64,000 bases of DNA from Lachnospiraceae bacterium. GTDB taxonomy: Bacteria > Bacillota > Clostridia > Lachnospirales > Lachnospiraceae. The DNA lies in contig SVFO01000004.1 in the NCBI GenBank assembly GCA_015056795.1, positions 65,677 through 129,676 on the forward strand, written 5' to 3'. A program made the translations under genes and the position numbers. This document shows, in pieces, positions 1 to 8,763 of this stretch (position 1 is its first letter; each line of letters begins with the position of its first letter). The notes below the pieces were generated by a model, which was not told where the DNA came from, searched no databases, and was given only the letters and a program-made list of their open reading frames with translations.

Positions 1-757
1 CCTTCATCCTTTCCACAAGCCTCGTCGAATCGCTCAGGAGGATTTCATTCTCTCCCACCTGAACATAGGTCGGCGGAAAGCCCGTGAAATCTCCGAACAG
101 AGGGGATATGTATGGATCATGCAGGTTTGTGCCTTTGGCATAATCATGAATGACACGCTCCATATAGGCCTCATCCAACACGGGATCCAAATTTTTCTTT
201 TCAGCAAAGGATTCTCCAGAGGAGGTCATGTCCGTCCAGGGTGACATTAACACAAGACCTCTGGGCAAAAATCTCCCCTGCTCCTTGAGCTTTAAGGTCA
301 ACGCAAGCGCAAGGTTTCCACCTGCGGAATCTCCCGTAATAATCACGTCACGGGCGCCATACCCCTGTCGCATCAAGTAGTCCCATACCTTCATGGCATC
401 CTTTAGCGCTACGGGATAAGGATGCTCCGGTGCAAGACGATAATCAAAGGACAGTACCTCCATCGCCGTGGATGCCGCCAGCTTTGCCGTCAGAGTCCTC
501 GCATAAAGGCTGCTTCCCGTGGAATACCCACCGCCATGACAATGCATAATGACCTGCTTATGGACATGGGCCCGATTCAGGCTCACCCATTCACAGTGTA
601 TGCCATCCAGCTCCATGCCTCGGAAGTTCAAATCCTTTACCCGTCCCAAAAGCTCGCCAATCTGATCCTGCGATTGTCGATGCTTTTCCAAATCCGGCTT
701 ATCTACCATTCCATGTGCCAGCTTGATGAGTCTAAGTAACCGTTGCTTTGTCTCCAT
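1..757 (-). CDS. Alpha/beta hydrolase of the HSL/acetyl-esterase type, C-terminus beyond the window
   Basis: The reading frame starts at ATG 757 and runs off the left edge, so the C-terminal part with the catalytic His is missing. It shows the HGGG oxyanion-hole motif followed by YSTG, and about 70 residues later GDSAGG, the nucleophile elbow of hormone-sensitive-lipase-like esterases. No signal peptide is seen, so it is probably a cytoplasmic carboxylesterase; the substrate is unknown. A consensus AAGGAGG lies about ten bases upstream, and the ATG shares one base with the TGA of the zinc-ribbon membrane protein (TGATG), so the two are probably translationally coupled. Together with the acyltransferase beyond it, the trio suggests making and breaking of an acyl ester; that is inference from context. 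Confidence 0.85.
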   Translation of the reverse strand, partial: METKQRLLRLIKLAHGMVDKPDLEKHRQSQDQIGELLGRVKDLNFRGMELDGIHCEWVSLNRAHVHKQVIMHCHGGGYSTGSSLYARTLTAKLAASTAMEVLSFDYRLAPEHPYPVALKDAMKVWDYLMRQGYGARDVIITGDSAGGNLALALTLKLKEQGRFLPRGLVLMSPWTDMTSSGESFAEKKNLDPVLDEAYMERVIHDYAKGTNLHDPYISPLFGDFTGFPPTYVQVGENEILLSDSTRLVERMK

Positions 758-1461
758 CAGAAATGTAACCTCCTTCTCAGTTCATTTCGAAGTCTTCTTC
801 GTGACAGCGTAGTAATAATTGCAATATCTACGATCGTACAAACCGTGAGAACCACCGCCGACCAGCTAAGGCTTACCGGAGCGTCACTATGAAGATCAAT
901 GATCACCTCATAGCCCACACATAAAATGGCAAGTGCCGTAATGAAATATAGACCTCTGGCCAGAATTCCCTTGGGAAATACGCGTACGGCTAAGGTTAAC
1001 AGCTCCATGACTGCACAGGTGCAAAGCACCAGCGGCACGCCCAAGCCCTTGAACCACTCGTAGGAATCTACCATTCTGGCGATCAGGTAGAGATATAATA
1101 CCACGGCTGCTCCATCAAACAACAGATAGAGATACGGAGACCACTTTTGATAGATCACGGCAGGCACCAGCATAACCCAGAGAACAACACAGGCTCCGAT
1201 GACTGCAAGAGACCATAGGCTTCCCTGAAATGCAAGCCAATTCAAAAGGCCACAGGTCACTGCCGTTGCAAGACACACCATGGATACCAGCCAGCCGAAA
1301 TCCGCCCTCTGAATCTCCTCCACGTGCGCCTTTTCCTTTGGAAACGGGGGGATCACGCCCTCTCTCTTAATCTCTTTGGGATTTAATACAGGTGTATTAC
1401 ATAAAGGACAACTCTTTGCAGAAGCATCCAGCTCCACGCCACAATTTACACAATATGACAT
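757..1461 (-). CDS. Zinc-ribbon multi-spanning membrane protein (probably DUF6320 type)
   Basis: 234 residues. The N-terminus carries two CxxC pairs (CVNCG and CPLCN, residues about 5-22), a classic treble-clef zinc ribbon. About six hydrophobic segments follow from residue 55 to 220, so this is a polytopic membrane protein with a cytosolic zinc-binding head. The layout resembles the DUF6320 group of Clostridia, which I recall sitting beside alcohol-acetyltransferase-like genes, as here; I cannot confirm the family by search. It lies 12 bases downstream of the acyltransferase and overlaps the hydrolase start, so the three form an operon. Function is unknown; an accessory role for the acyltransferase is a guess. 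Confidence 0.75.
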   Translation of the reverse strand: MSYCVNCGVELDASAKSCPLCNTPVLNPKEIKREGVIPPFPKEKAHVEEIQRADFGWLVSMVCLATAVTCGLLNWLAFQGSLWSLAVIGACVVLWVMLVPAVIYQKWSPYLYLLFDGAAVVLYLYLIARMVDSYEWFKGLGVPLVLCTCAVMELLTLAVRVFPKGILARGLYFITALAILCVGYEVIIDLHSDAPVSLSWSAVVLTVCTIVDIAIITTLSRRRLRNELRRRLHF

Positions 1462-1473
1462 CGCAAGTCCCTC

Positions 1474-2772
1474 CTATGTCAGTTCCGCTTCCGGTTCTTC
1501 CCGGTTGCTTTCAATCTTTACATGAATGCCATCCTTGACCAGCTTTCGGAAGAAATAACGTTCCACGTCAGCCTCGACAATGCTACTGGCAAAATTGACG
1601 GTCAACACGTCCTGAAAGCTAATGATGGCACAGTTTGTTCTACTGGAAAACGGCTGTCCCATACAAATGTCAAAGCGTTCGATATAAGGGCGCATGCTCT
1701 CATTGACAAACAATGCTCCCATATTGGTCAGGCCTGCAGAGGAATTATGATCCTGTACCTTGGAATAAAACTGCTTTACTACAAAATCCTTGAGATATAA
1801 GGGCACGATGCGGATCAGCGGATGACTCTGCGTGCGCGCGTTGGTCGTGACGTCTGCACGAAGGAATTTATCATTTACGTAATATCGCATGTAATGGTGC
1901 ACCTGCGTAACAATCTCTTCAAAGGTATACTCGCCAAGTCTCGGATCCACGCCAGGATAAATCATGGTAATAAAGTTTCGAAGCGTCTTCGATGGGAAGA
2001 AGCGCCGCAAATTAACTGGCATCGCAATCTTAACGGGGCGCAGGCGAAAACGCTTGTCCTTCTCCTGCTTCTTTAGCAGTGCGTACAACAACACCGCATT
2101 AAAATACTCCGTGATGCTTGCGCCATAGCGCTTGGCTGCTGCGACAACCTCCGACGTCGACATGATGCCGTCAATAATATTCAGCGTATAAAACGGCTCC
2201 TTGGTTCCACGCACGCGATAGGTCCTCTCGCCGGGACGCGGAGGGCAAATTTTAGAATTTGCATAGCGCATGTATGCATCCTCCAGCTCCTCTGGATCTG
2301 GCTTTGCACTGACGTCGAGGACAAAACCTCCGTTCTTGATCTCCGTATGACCTAAAAGTCTTAAATATTCTGCCGTCAGAGTCTGCAACACGCACATGCC
2401 ACCTGTGCCATCTCCAAGGCTGTGATGCGATTCAAAGGAAATTCGATTATGGTAATAATATACGCGAATCAGATACCTGTTATTGTCCTTAAAGCTCATG
2501 GGCTGACAGGGATTCTTCACGTCAGGCCGCACAAATGGTCCAGGCCGATGATTGGGCTCCAAATAACGCCAAAAAAGGCCCTTACGCATGGCAACCTTAT
2601 AGGTCGGAAATCTGGGCAGCGTAATGTCCAACGCCTGTTGAAGAAGCTCTGGCTGTACCTCTTCCTTTAACAGGACGGACAGACGGTAAACAGCCGAGAA
2701 ATCCCTTCGTTGTAGCGTCGGATATACAATCGCTGACAAATCTAGTTTAAACCAATCCCGATGCTCTGGCAC
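1474..2772 (-). CDS. Condensation-domain-like / alcohol acetyltransferase-like protein
   Basis: 432 residues. Residues about 115-125 read SHHSLGDGTGG, matching the HHxxxDG active-site signature of the CoA-dependent acyltransferase superfamily (NRPS condensation domains, WS/DGAT, alcohol acetyltransferase, chloramphenicol acetyltransferase). A later segment near residue 255 resembles the second lobe of the fold. It is a stand-alone protein without carrier or adenylation domains. Acceptor and donor are unknown; acetyl- or acyl-CoA-dependent O- or N-acylation is the expected chemistry. It is the first gene of a three-gene operon with the zinc-ribbon membrane protein and the esterase. The start has a nearby AAAGGAGG. 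It lies 15 bases after recJ, so read-through from recJ is possible. Confidence 0.7.
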   Translation of the reverse strand: MPEHRDWFKLDLSAIVYPTLQRRDFSAVYRLSVLLKEEVQPELLQQALDITLPRFPTYKVAMRKGLFWRYLEPNHRPGPFVRPDVKNPCQPMSFKDNNRYLIRVYYYHNRISFESHHSLGDGTGGMCVLQTLTAEYLRLLGHTEIKNGGFVLDVSAKPDPEELEDAYMRYANSKICPPRPGERTYRVRGTKEPFYTLNIIDGIMSTSEVVAAAKRYGASITEYFNAVLLYALLKKQEKDKRFRLRPVKIAMPVNLRRFFPSKTLRNFITMIYPGVDPRLGEYTFEEIVTQVHHYMRYYVNDKFLRADVTTNARTQSHPLIRIVPLYLKDFVVKQFYSKVQDHNSSAGLTNMGALFVNESMRPYIERFDICMGQPFSSRTNCAIISFQDVLTVNFASSIVEADVERYFFRKLVKDGIHVKIESNREEPEAELT

Positions 2773-2787
2773 GACAAATGCCTCCTT

Positions 2788-4611
2788 TTATTGATAAGAC
2801 TTTAATAAGAACTGAAGCTCCTCTTTTCCCTGATAGGAATTAATGCCTAGCTGATAGGCGATCGTGACGTCAAAAGACTGTCTATTGGAAAGAAGCGCAT
2901 CGCCGCTTCCCTCTCCATACTTTTCATCCAAAAACTGCAGGAAGGCATCCATGCTTCCAAAGAAGGTCAGGCAAAATTTCTTTCCGTCTGGCGTCATTAC
3001 CTGAAACCTTCCGTACTTTCCTTCCTTTCCCATGCGGCTTCCCGAGAGGAAGGTCACGTTTCTTTGGGCAAACAGTGGCTTGGGATTGCCAACGCCAAAG
3101 GGCTCCAATGCCTCCAACTGACGCATCAGCTCCATATTCACGTACTCCATGGGAAGCTCCATGTCAATATGCAGGGAAGGAACAAAATCCTCTTCGGTCA
3201 GCTGGCAGTTCTCGTTCAGTCTCCTTCGAAGCGCCTCGACGTTCTCCTCCTGAAGGGACAGGCCAGCGGCCATCTTGTGCCCGCCATATTTTGAAAGAAG
3301 ATCTCCCACCTGATTTAGTGCCTCATACATGTCATAGCCTTCCACGGATCGTCCTGAGCCCTTAACGCCATCCTCACATTTGATGAGAAGGAACGCGGGG
3401 TGGCCATAATGCTCCTTTAGTCTTCCTGCGATAATTCCTGCAAGGCTCTCGTGAACGTCAGTCAGATACACTACCAATACCTTATCATGCTCCAAATGCT
3501 GCTCTTGTATGCTTTTGATCGCCAGCTCCATGCCCTGCACGGTCAAATTTTTTCTGCTGTCATTCAGCTCCTTCAAATCCCTCGCAATAGTCATTGCGGT
3601 CACGGAATCCTTCGCATTCAAAAGCTCCAACGCACGCGTCGCCGTATCCAGTCTTCCCGTCGCATTCAGACAGGGGCCAAAGATAAAGCCCAGATGATAT
3701 CCAGACAGGGCATTTTTGTCAATCCCATGTACCTCCATCAAGGCACGAAGGCCCAGATTCTTTGTGTTCCGCATTCTGCGAAGGCCTTCGCGAACAATGA
3801 TTCTATTTTCATCCATTAGCTCCATGATGTCGCAGACGGTCGCAAATGCCGCAAATTCTAAGAGCTCCTCTAAGGCTTCTCTCAGAGCATCCGCTTTCTC
3901 AACCACATGTGCCAGCATGGCATCCTCGCTTTCCAGTCCTGCGCTTTTAATCCGCTCTAATCGGTGCGAAATTGCCTGTAAAAGCTTAAATGCCACGACG
4001 CCACCGCAAATCCCCGTAAAGGGATAGGAATCCTCTGCTCGCTTGGGATCCACGATTGCCAGCGCCTCTGGCAGGATTTCCTTCTTCTTGTCCCCTTCCA
4101 TCACAAAGGGCACCTCATGATGATCCGTTACGATCACATCCATACCCAGCTCTTTTGCCAGACGAATTTGCCCTGATGCAGAAATCCCATTATCACAGGT
4201 CACGATCAGCTTAACGCCATCCTTCGCCGCTTCCTCAATCAAATGGTCATTGAGGCCATATCCATCATGAATGCGGTGCGGAATCGCGACATCAACGATC
4301 GCTCCCAGCACGGAAAAGCCCTTGTTCAGAATATACGAGGAACATATGCCATCCACGTCGTAATCTCCGATCACGCGAATGCGCTTTCCCTCCGCGATCG
4401 CGTTGATCACCTCCTGAGACGCCCGATCCATATCCAACAAAAGCTCTGGTGCATGACATTCATCCAATGTGCCATATAGGAAGCGCCGGGCCTCCTCCAG
4501 ATCTAAGACATCCCTGTTTCGGATCAGTCTGGCAACAAAGGGATGAATCTTCAGTTCCTCTGCCCAAGCCTGAAAATCTGCCTTTTTCGCATATACAAAC
4601 CACTTTTCCAT
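2788..4611 (-). CDS. recJ: Single-stranded-DNA-specific exonuclease RecJ
   Basis: 607 residues from the preferred start. RecJ degrades single-stranded DNA 5' to 3' in recombination and mismatch repair, using two metal ions. The DHH phosphoesterase core is clear: DYDVDG (about 83-88), DNG near 140, and DHH (163-165). The DHHA1 part has GGHKMAAG (about 470), followed by an OB-fold tail. I prefer the ATG at 4611 (MEKWF) over an in-frame ATG 33 bases upstream because AAAGGGG sits at correct spacing before it and RecJ proteins usually begin with this kind of sequence. It lies downstream of secDF, a neighbourhood often seen with the SCIFF locus in Clostridia, but a good terminator separates the two. 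Confidence 0.95.
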   Translation of the reverse strand: MEKWFVYAKKADFQAWAEELKIHPFVARLIRNRDVLDLEEARRFLYGTLDECHAPELLLDMDRASQEVINAIAEGKRIRVIGDYDVDGICSSYILNKGFSVLGAIVDVAIPHRIHDGYGLNDHLIEEAAKDGVKLIVTCDNGISASGQIRLAKELGMDVIVTDHHEVPFVMEGDKKKEILPEALAIVDPKRAEDSYPFTGICGGVVAFKLLQAISHRLERIKSAGLESEDAMLAHVVEKADALREALEELLEFAAFATVCDIMELMDENRIIVREGLRRMRNTKNLGLRALMEVHGIDKNALSGYHLGFIFGPCLNATGRLDTATRALELLNAKDSVTAMTIARDLKELNDSRKNLTVQGMELAIKSIQEQHLEHDKVLVVYLTDVHESLAGIIAGRLKEHYGHPAFLLIKCEDGVKGSGRSVEGYDMYEALNQVGDLLSKYGGHKMAAGLSLQEENVEALRRRLNENCQLTEEDFVPSLHIDMELPMEYVNMELMRQLEALEPFGVGNPKPLFAQRNVTFLSGSRMGKEGKYGRFQVMTPDGKKFCLTFFGSMDAFLQFLDEKYGEGSGDALLSNRQSFDVTIAYQLGINSYQGKEELQFLLKSYQ

Positions 4612-4646
4612 CGTAACCCCTTTATTGTTTTCCTTCCTCTTCACTC

Positions 4647-4752
4647 ATAAAATCCAGCTGCCTTTGGCATCTGTCGCTGCTTCGCAGCTTTTGATTTTAT
4701 TTCGTGCACGCTCGGTTGGAAACAAATGCCTGCTTCGCAGTCGCTTGTTTCC
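4647..4752 (-). other. Structured leader upstream of recJ: three-way junction plus hairpin
   Basis: Between the secDF terminator and recJ the sequence folds on paper into two modules. ATAAAATC (4647-4654) pairs with GATTTTAT (4693-4700), enclosing two hairpins: TGCC-TTT-GGCA (4659-4669) and GCTGC-TTC-GCAGC (4676-4688). A second module pairs GGAAACAA (4718-4725) with TTGTTTCC (4745-4752) and encloses CTGC-TTC-GCAG (4730-4740). No open frame is convincing here. It may be a recJ leader RNA or a REP-like element; the sequence does not decide. Confidence 0.4.
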
Positions 4753-4763
4753 CTTCCTCGCTA

Positions 4764-4794
4764 CACAAAAAGGCTGCCTGTGACAAGGCAGCCT
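4764..4794 (-). terminator. Rho-independent terminator of secDF
   Basis: Perfect 9-bp stem 4771-4779 with 4786-4794 and a 6-base loop. On the minus strand the stem is followed by TTTTGTG. It lies 16 bases after the secDF stop. Confidence 0.85.
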
Positions 4795-4809
4795 CGAAAA
4801 AATGCCATT

Positions 4810-7053
4810 TTATTTTGCCTTGCCAGGGAATTTCTGACGAAGCACGAACCAAAGTCCGCCAACGATACATACGGATGAATATGCACCACATACGATACCA
4901 ACCATCAAAGGCAGTGCGAAGTCGCGGATGCTGGTCACGCCCAGAACATACAGGCAAGCTACCATGACGAAGGTCGTCAAGGAGGTAAAGATGCTTCTGC
5001 TCAGGGTCTGGGTAATACTCTTGTTTACCACGTCCTCCACGGTCTCCTGTCTGCTCTTCTCCGCCATGTTTTCACGAACACGGTCGAAGATAACGATGGA
5101 GGCGTTGATGGAATAACCGACAATCGTCAGCATACATGCGATAAAGGTGTTACCAACGGAAACCCTTGCTGCCGCATAGAAGGCAAGCACTACCAGCACA
5201 TCATGCATCAACGCTGCGATACTACTGAGACCAAATCGAATGTCGCTGAAACGAATTCGAATGTAAATCAACATACATACGATGGCAACCACCACTGCGA
5301 TAATGGTATCACGCTTCATTTCTCCACTAATGGTGGAGCTGATGGTCTCCGTCGTGATCAGGTTGCGATCAACACCAAACTCGCTTACCAATCTGTCCTC
5401 CAGCGCTGCTCTCTGATCCAAATTCAAGGAATTCGTCTTAAAGATCACTTCGTTGGAATCCTGTACGGTCTGTACCTGAACGGCACTTCCCGTTACCTCG
5501 GTGATGACGGGAGTCACCTTGCTGTCTGCATCCTCCAGCGTCATCTTCTCGTTAAAGGTTACCGTCGTAGCAGTACCACCCTTAAACTCAAGACTGTAGT
5601 TCAGAATGTCATTTCCGTTGTAAGCATTAATTCCCATTACCACGAAGCCTGCAACGATTACGGCGAGGGATATGCCAAAGAAGATGCCCTTCTTACCAAG
5701 GAAGTTAATGCTCTTTCTGTCCTTACCAACGCCATACCACTTTGCATCACGGATACCGATGGAGTAAAAGGCATTCATCAAAAGTTTTGTGATAACAAGT
5801 GCAGTGAACATGGAAATCACAATACCAAGTGCCAAGGTCTGTGCAAAGCCCTGAATGGAACCAGGTGCAAGGAACATCAATACGGCTGCCGCGATCAGGG
5901 TCGTTACGTTACCATCAACGATGGCGGACAGAGCCTTGTCAAATCCGATTTTAATGGAACTCTTTGTGGTCTTACCAGTTGCCAGCTCTTCACGGATACG
6001 AGCGAAAATAATTACGTTTGCGTCCACGGCCATACCAATGGAAAGGATGATACCAGCGACACCAGACAGGGTCAGGGTCATGTTAAATCCACGGATCAGC
6101 AGTACCACCAGTGCCACGTAAATGCAAAGTGCAATGGCGGATGCAAAACCAGATACAAAGTAAACGACAATCATGAATAATGCAACGATGCCAAGACCAA
6201 TCGCACCAGCCTTCAAGCTCGTCTCAATGGCTTCGGTACCCAACTGAGCACCTACCACCTTGGAATGAATCTCTTCCAGCTCCAGCTTCAGACCACCGAT
6301 ACGAATGGTAGATGCCAGCTGCTCTGCTTCCTCAATGCTGCTCTGTCCAGTAATAACGGCATGTCCGTCCGAAATGATTGCCTGTACTCTAGGAGCACTA
6401 ATGATCGTTCCGTCATAGTAGATGGCAATGGTCTGCTTGCCATTATTATAGGCTTCCGTGGTCATCTCAGCGAATTTCGTTTTTCCTTCGTCCGTCATGG
6501 TCAGCTGAACCACGATCTCATTATTCCTCATGTCATCCTGCTGATAGCCAGCCTTTGCCTCGCTGACGTCCGTACCAGACAGGGTGATGGAGCCATCCTC
6601 CAGCATCTCATCAATGCTTCTGTTCAAGGTATAGCCGTAGGTCGAGTAGGAATAGTTATCGCTTCCGTCAGGCGCCTTTTCCTTTATGAAATACAGGGAT
6701 CCAGGACGACCAAGCTCAGACAGGATCTTATTGGCATCCTGTACGCCAGGAATCTCAATGTTGATACGATTCAATCCCTCTTGGTACACAATCGCTTCCG
6801 TGCTGTAGCCCGTAACACGCTGCTGCAGCTTATAGATCGTGTCCTTCATGTCGGTGCTGTCAGGCGTTTCCTCGCCAACCACCTGATAGGTGATGCTGAC
6901 GCCGCCCGCCAGATCCAAGCCCAGCTTGATGTCAGATGCGCTTCCGGTTCCGCTTGCATCAACGCCAAACAGGTCAATGTAAGTAATTCCTGCCAGAAGA
7001 AGCAACAAACAAAGTAAAACAATCCATGCCTGACCTTTTTTCATGTCCTTCAT
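4810..7053 (-). CDS. secDF: Protein translocase SecDF (fused SecD and SecF)
   Basis: 747 residues, the usual size of fused SecDF. It is a membrane protein that uses the proton gradient to help pull secreted proteins out of SecYEG. There is an N-terminal membrane anchor (about 10-27) and a large periplasmic-side P1 domain with LGLDLAGG-type and IEIPG motifs. Next comes the SecD six-helix bundle containing SIGMAVDANVIIFARIREEL. A second anchor near 455 follows with the SecF half, containing the matching YSINASIVIFDRVRE segment. ATG 7053 is preferred because GGAGAG lies 8 bases upstream; ATG 7044 is the alternative. It follows the SCIFF maturase after an intergenic region almost filled by a nested hairpin. 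Confidence 0.96.
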   Translation of the reverse strand: MKDMKKGQAWIVLLCLLLLLAGITYIDLFGVDASGTGSASDIKLGLDLAGGVSITYQVVGEETPDSTDMKDTIYKLQQRVTGYSTEAIVYQEGLNRINIEIPGVQDANKILSELGRPGSLYFIKEKAPDGSDNYSYSTYGYTLNRSIDEMLEDGSITLSGTDVSEAKAGYQQDDMRNNEIVVQLTMTDEGKTKFAEMTTEAYNNGKQTIAIYYDGTIISAPRVQAIISDGHAVITGQSSIEEAEQLASTIRIGGLKLELEEIHSKVVGAQLGTEAIETSLKAGAIGLGIVALFMIVVYFVSGFASAIALCIYVALVVLLIRGFNMTLTLSGVAGIILSIGMAVDANVIIFARIREELATGKTTKSSIKIGFDKALSAIVDGNVTTLIAAAVLMFLAPGSIQGFAQTLALGIVISMFTALVITKLLMNAFYSIGIRDAKWYGVGKDRKSINFLGKKGIFFGISLAVIVAGFVVMGINAYNGNDILNYSLEFKGGTATTVTFNEKMTLEDADSKVTPVITEVTGSAVQVQTVQDSNEVIFKTNSLNLDQRAALEDRLVSEFGVDRNLITTETISSTISGEMKRDTIIAVVVAIVCMLIYIRIRFSDIRFGLSSIAALMHDVLVVLAFYAAARVSVGNTFIACMLTIVGYSINASIVIFDRVRENMAEKSRQETVEDVVNKSITQTLSRSIFTSLTTFVMVACLYVLGVTSIRDFALPLMVGIVCGAYSSVCIVGGLWFVLRQKFPGKAK

Positions 7054-7092
7054 TTCTTTACTCTCCGTTCTTATTTAAATCTTGCGTTCCTA

Positions 7093-7243
7093 CCCAGGGG
7101 CAATGTCAATAATTTAGCCTTCCCTATTCCTCGAGGGGAAGGTTTGGATTGTCTTTCTGGGTCAAAAGTCTACCAGAAAGATGATCCAAACCTAGCCCCG
7201 AGTTTTTGTCAAATCCTTAGCTTAATGACATTGTACCTGTGGG
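7093..7243. repeat. Outer inverted repeat enclosing hairpin-family copy 1
   Basis: CCCA-GG-GCAATGTCA (7093-7108) mirrors TGACATTG-ACC-TGTGGG (7226-7243), with small bulges, and adjoining TAA/TTA bases also match. The 73-bp hairpin at 7130-7202 sits in the middle, so nearly the whole scfB-secDF gap can form one nested cruciform. The outer arms have no counterpart at the other three copies. Confidence 0.5.
7130..7202 (+). repeat. Intergenic long-hairpin element, copy 1
   Basis: A 73-bp imperfect palindrome starting CTCGAGGGG and ending CCCCGAG, followed by TTTTT. The arms contain GGTTTGGAT and ATCCAAACC plus TCTTTCTGG and CCAGAAAGA; the loop is GTCAAAAGTCTA. It differs from copy 2 at two right-arm bases, each turning a Watson-Crick pair into a G-U pair on the plus strand. 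Hairpin plus T-run also resembles a plus-strand terminator, but no plus-strand gene precedes it. Confidence 0.75.
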
Positions 7244-7256
7244 AACGGTTACTTTC

Positions 7257-8666
7257 TTATTCTTCGGAGGACTCGTCCTCTTCCTCCATCATCTTCACGG
7301 CCTTTAATGCGATGGCGCATTCCACGCGCTTCCGCTCCAGCTCACATCCAACGTCATAAGCATCATTAATGTTGCCATGAAAATTATAAGAGTTTGCTGC
7401 GCATCCACCGCTACAATAGAACTTTGCGAAGCATTTCTTACACTTTTCCTTCGCATAAACATTACAGCACTTGAACTGATCCCGAAGGTCTTCCCGTACA
7501 ATTCCCGTATCGACATTGCCCATCAGAAAATCCTCGTTACCAACGAACTGATGGCAGGGATAAAAATCTCCCCAAGGCGTCACGGCAAGATACTCCGTTC
7601 CTGAGCCGCATCCCGACAAACGCTTTGCCACGCAGGGGCCGCCCTCCAAGTCGACCATGAAGTGGAAGAAATTGAAGGGTCTGCCCTCTCTTCTTCTCTT
7701 GATCATCTCCGCCGCCAGCTTATCGTACTCGTCCTTTAGCTTCGGAAGATCCTCCTCGGTAATTGCATAATCATCCGTCGGCTGAGCCACGACAGGCTCC
7801 ACGGAAATCTGCTGAAATCCCAAATCTGCCAAGTGAATGACATCCTCGGAGAAGTCCAAATTGTGATGCGTAAAGGTTCCTCGCACATAATAATTCGTCT
7901 GATTTCGGCTTTCTGCAACCTTCTGGAACTTCGGAACAATCAGGTCATAGCTACCCTGTCCGCCACGGAAGGGTCTCATCTTGTCATGAATTTCCTTGCG
8001 GCCGTCAATGCTGAGAACCACGTTCGCCATCTCTTTATTGGCAAATTCCAAAATCTCATCATTTAAAAGCACACCATTGGTCGTCAGGGTAAAGCGGAAC
8101 TTCTTGTTATTTGCAGTCTCGATGCTACGCCCATAATTCACAAGGTCCTTTACCACCTGCCAATTCATCAGCGGCTCTCCGCCGAAGAAATCGACCTCCA
8201 GATTGACGCGATTTCCAGAGTTGGCAACCAAAAAGTCCAACGCCTTCTTACCAACCTCAAAGCTCATCAGAGCCCTGCGTCCATGATACTCGCCCTCCTC
8301 GGCAAAGCAATACTTGCATGCCAGGTTGCAATCATGAGCGATGTGCAGGCAAAGCGCCTTCACCACAGTCGTTCTCTTTTTAAAATCGAAGACATAATTC
8401 TCATAAATATCCTTGGCAAAGAGCTGACCGCTCTTCTCCAATTCCAAAACCTCATCCACGGCCTCCCTGATCTCCGCCTCGGGATAGGGAATTCCTGCAA
8501 TGTGTACGACGGCAGCCTTGATCGTGTCCGCATCCTTGATGCCCTCTCCAATCAAGGGCTCTACCAACGGGATCATGTCATATACAATGTCATCCACGAC
8601 ATGTACGGAACCACTGTTGACGTCCATTACAATATTCAGGCCATTACTCTTATATTGGTGTATCAC
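7257..8666 (-). CDS. scfB: Radical SAM maturase of the SCIFF peptide
   Basis: 469 residues. It is a radical SAM/SPASM enzyme expected to install thioether crosslinks from Cys to other residues in the SCIFF precursor (ranthipeptide chemistry). The CX3CX2C cluster motif is C113, C117 and C120 within CNLACKYC. The N-terminal region of about 95 residues fits the peptide-recognition region of such maturases. The C-terminal SPASM part is Cys-rich, with GCGSGTEY, CHQF, CKKCF and CSGGCAAN binding auxiliary clusters. The start is GTG at 8666, seven bases after GAGAGGA. It lies about 100 bases after the precursor gene, with a hairpin between that could reduce its expression relative to the peptide. Confidence 0.95.
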   Translation of the reverse strand: MIHQYKSNGLNIVMDVNSGSVHVVDDIVYDMIPLVEPLIGEGIKDADTIKAAVVHIAGIPYPEAEIREAVDEVLELEKSGQLFAKDIYENYVFDFKKRTTVVKALCLHIAHDCNLACKYCFAEEGEYHGRRALMSFEVGKKALDFLVANSGNRVNLEVDFFGGEPLMNWQVVKDLVNYGRSIETANNKKFRFTLTTNGVLLNDEILEFANKEMANVVLSIDGRKEIHDKMRPFRGGQGSYDLIVPKFQKVAESRNQTNYYVRGTFTHHNLDFSEDVIHLADLGFQQISVEPVVAQPTDDYAITEEDLPKLKDEYDKLAAEMIKRRREGRPFNFFHFMVDLEGGPCVAKRLSGCGSGTEYLAVTPWGDFYPCHQFVGNEDFLMGNVDTGIVREDLRDQFKCCNVYAKEKCKKCFAKFYCSGGCAANSYNFHGNINDAYDVGCELERKRVECAIALKAVKMMEEEDESSEE

Positions 8667-8700
8667 AAAAAAATCCTCTCAAAATCGTGAAACTCAAAAG

Positions 8701-8729
8701 ATAAGCAGCGACACATGATCGCTGCTTAT
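8701..8729 (-). terminator. Hairpin between SCIFF precursor and maturase
   Basis: Perfect 11-bp stem (8701-8711 with 8719-8729) and 7-base loop. On the minus strand it is followed by CTTTTGAG, a weak T-run, so partial termination is likely: more peptide mRNA than maturase mRNA. On the plus strand it is followed by a T6 run but no gene reads into it. Confidence 0.6.
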
Positions 8730-8763
8730 GATGGTTTTTTCAGTTCAAATACGCAAGAATCAA

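Noticed and set aside
5203..6180. A 325-codon plus-strand open frame opposite secDF
   Set aside because: It is antisense to the conserved SecD/SecF domains, is rich in His, Asn and Gln from reversed codons, and has no motif.
7130..7202. Hairpin copy 1 as a simple Rho-independent terminator
   Set aside because: The T-run is on the plus strand, where no gene reads into it, and related copy 4 has no T-run; the family is better treated as a repeat.
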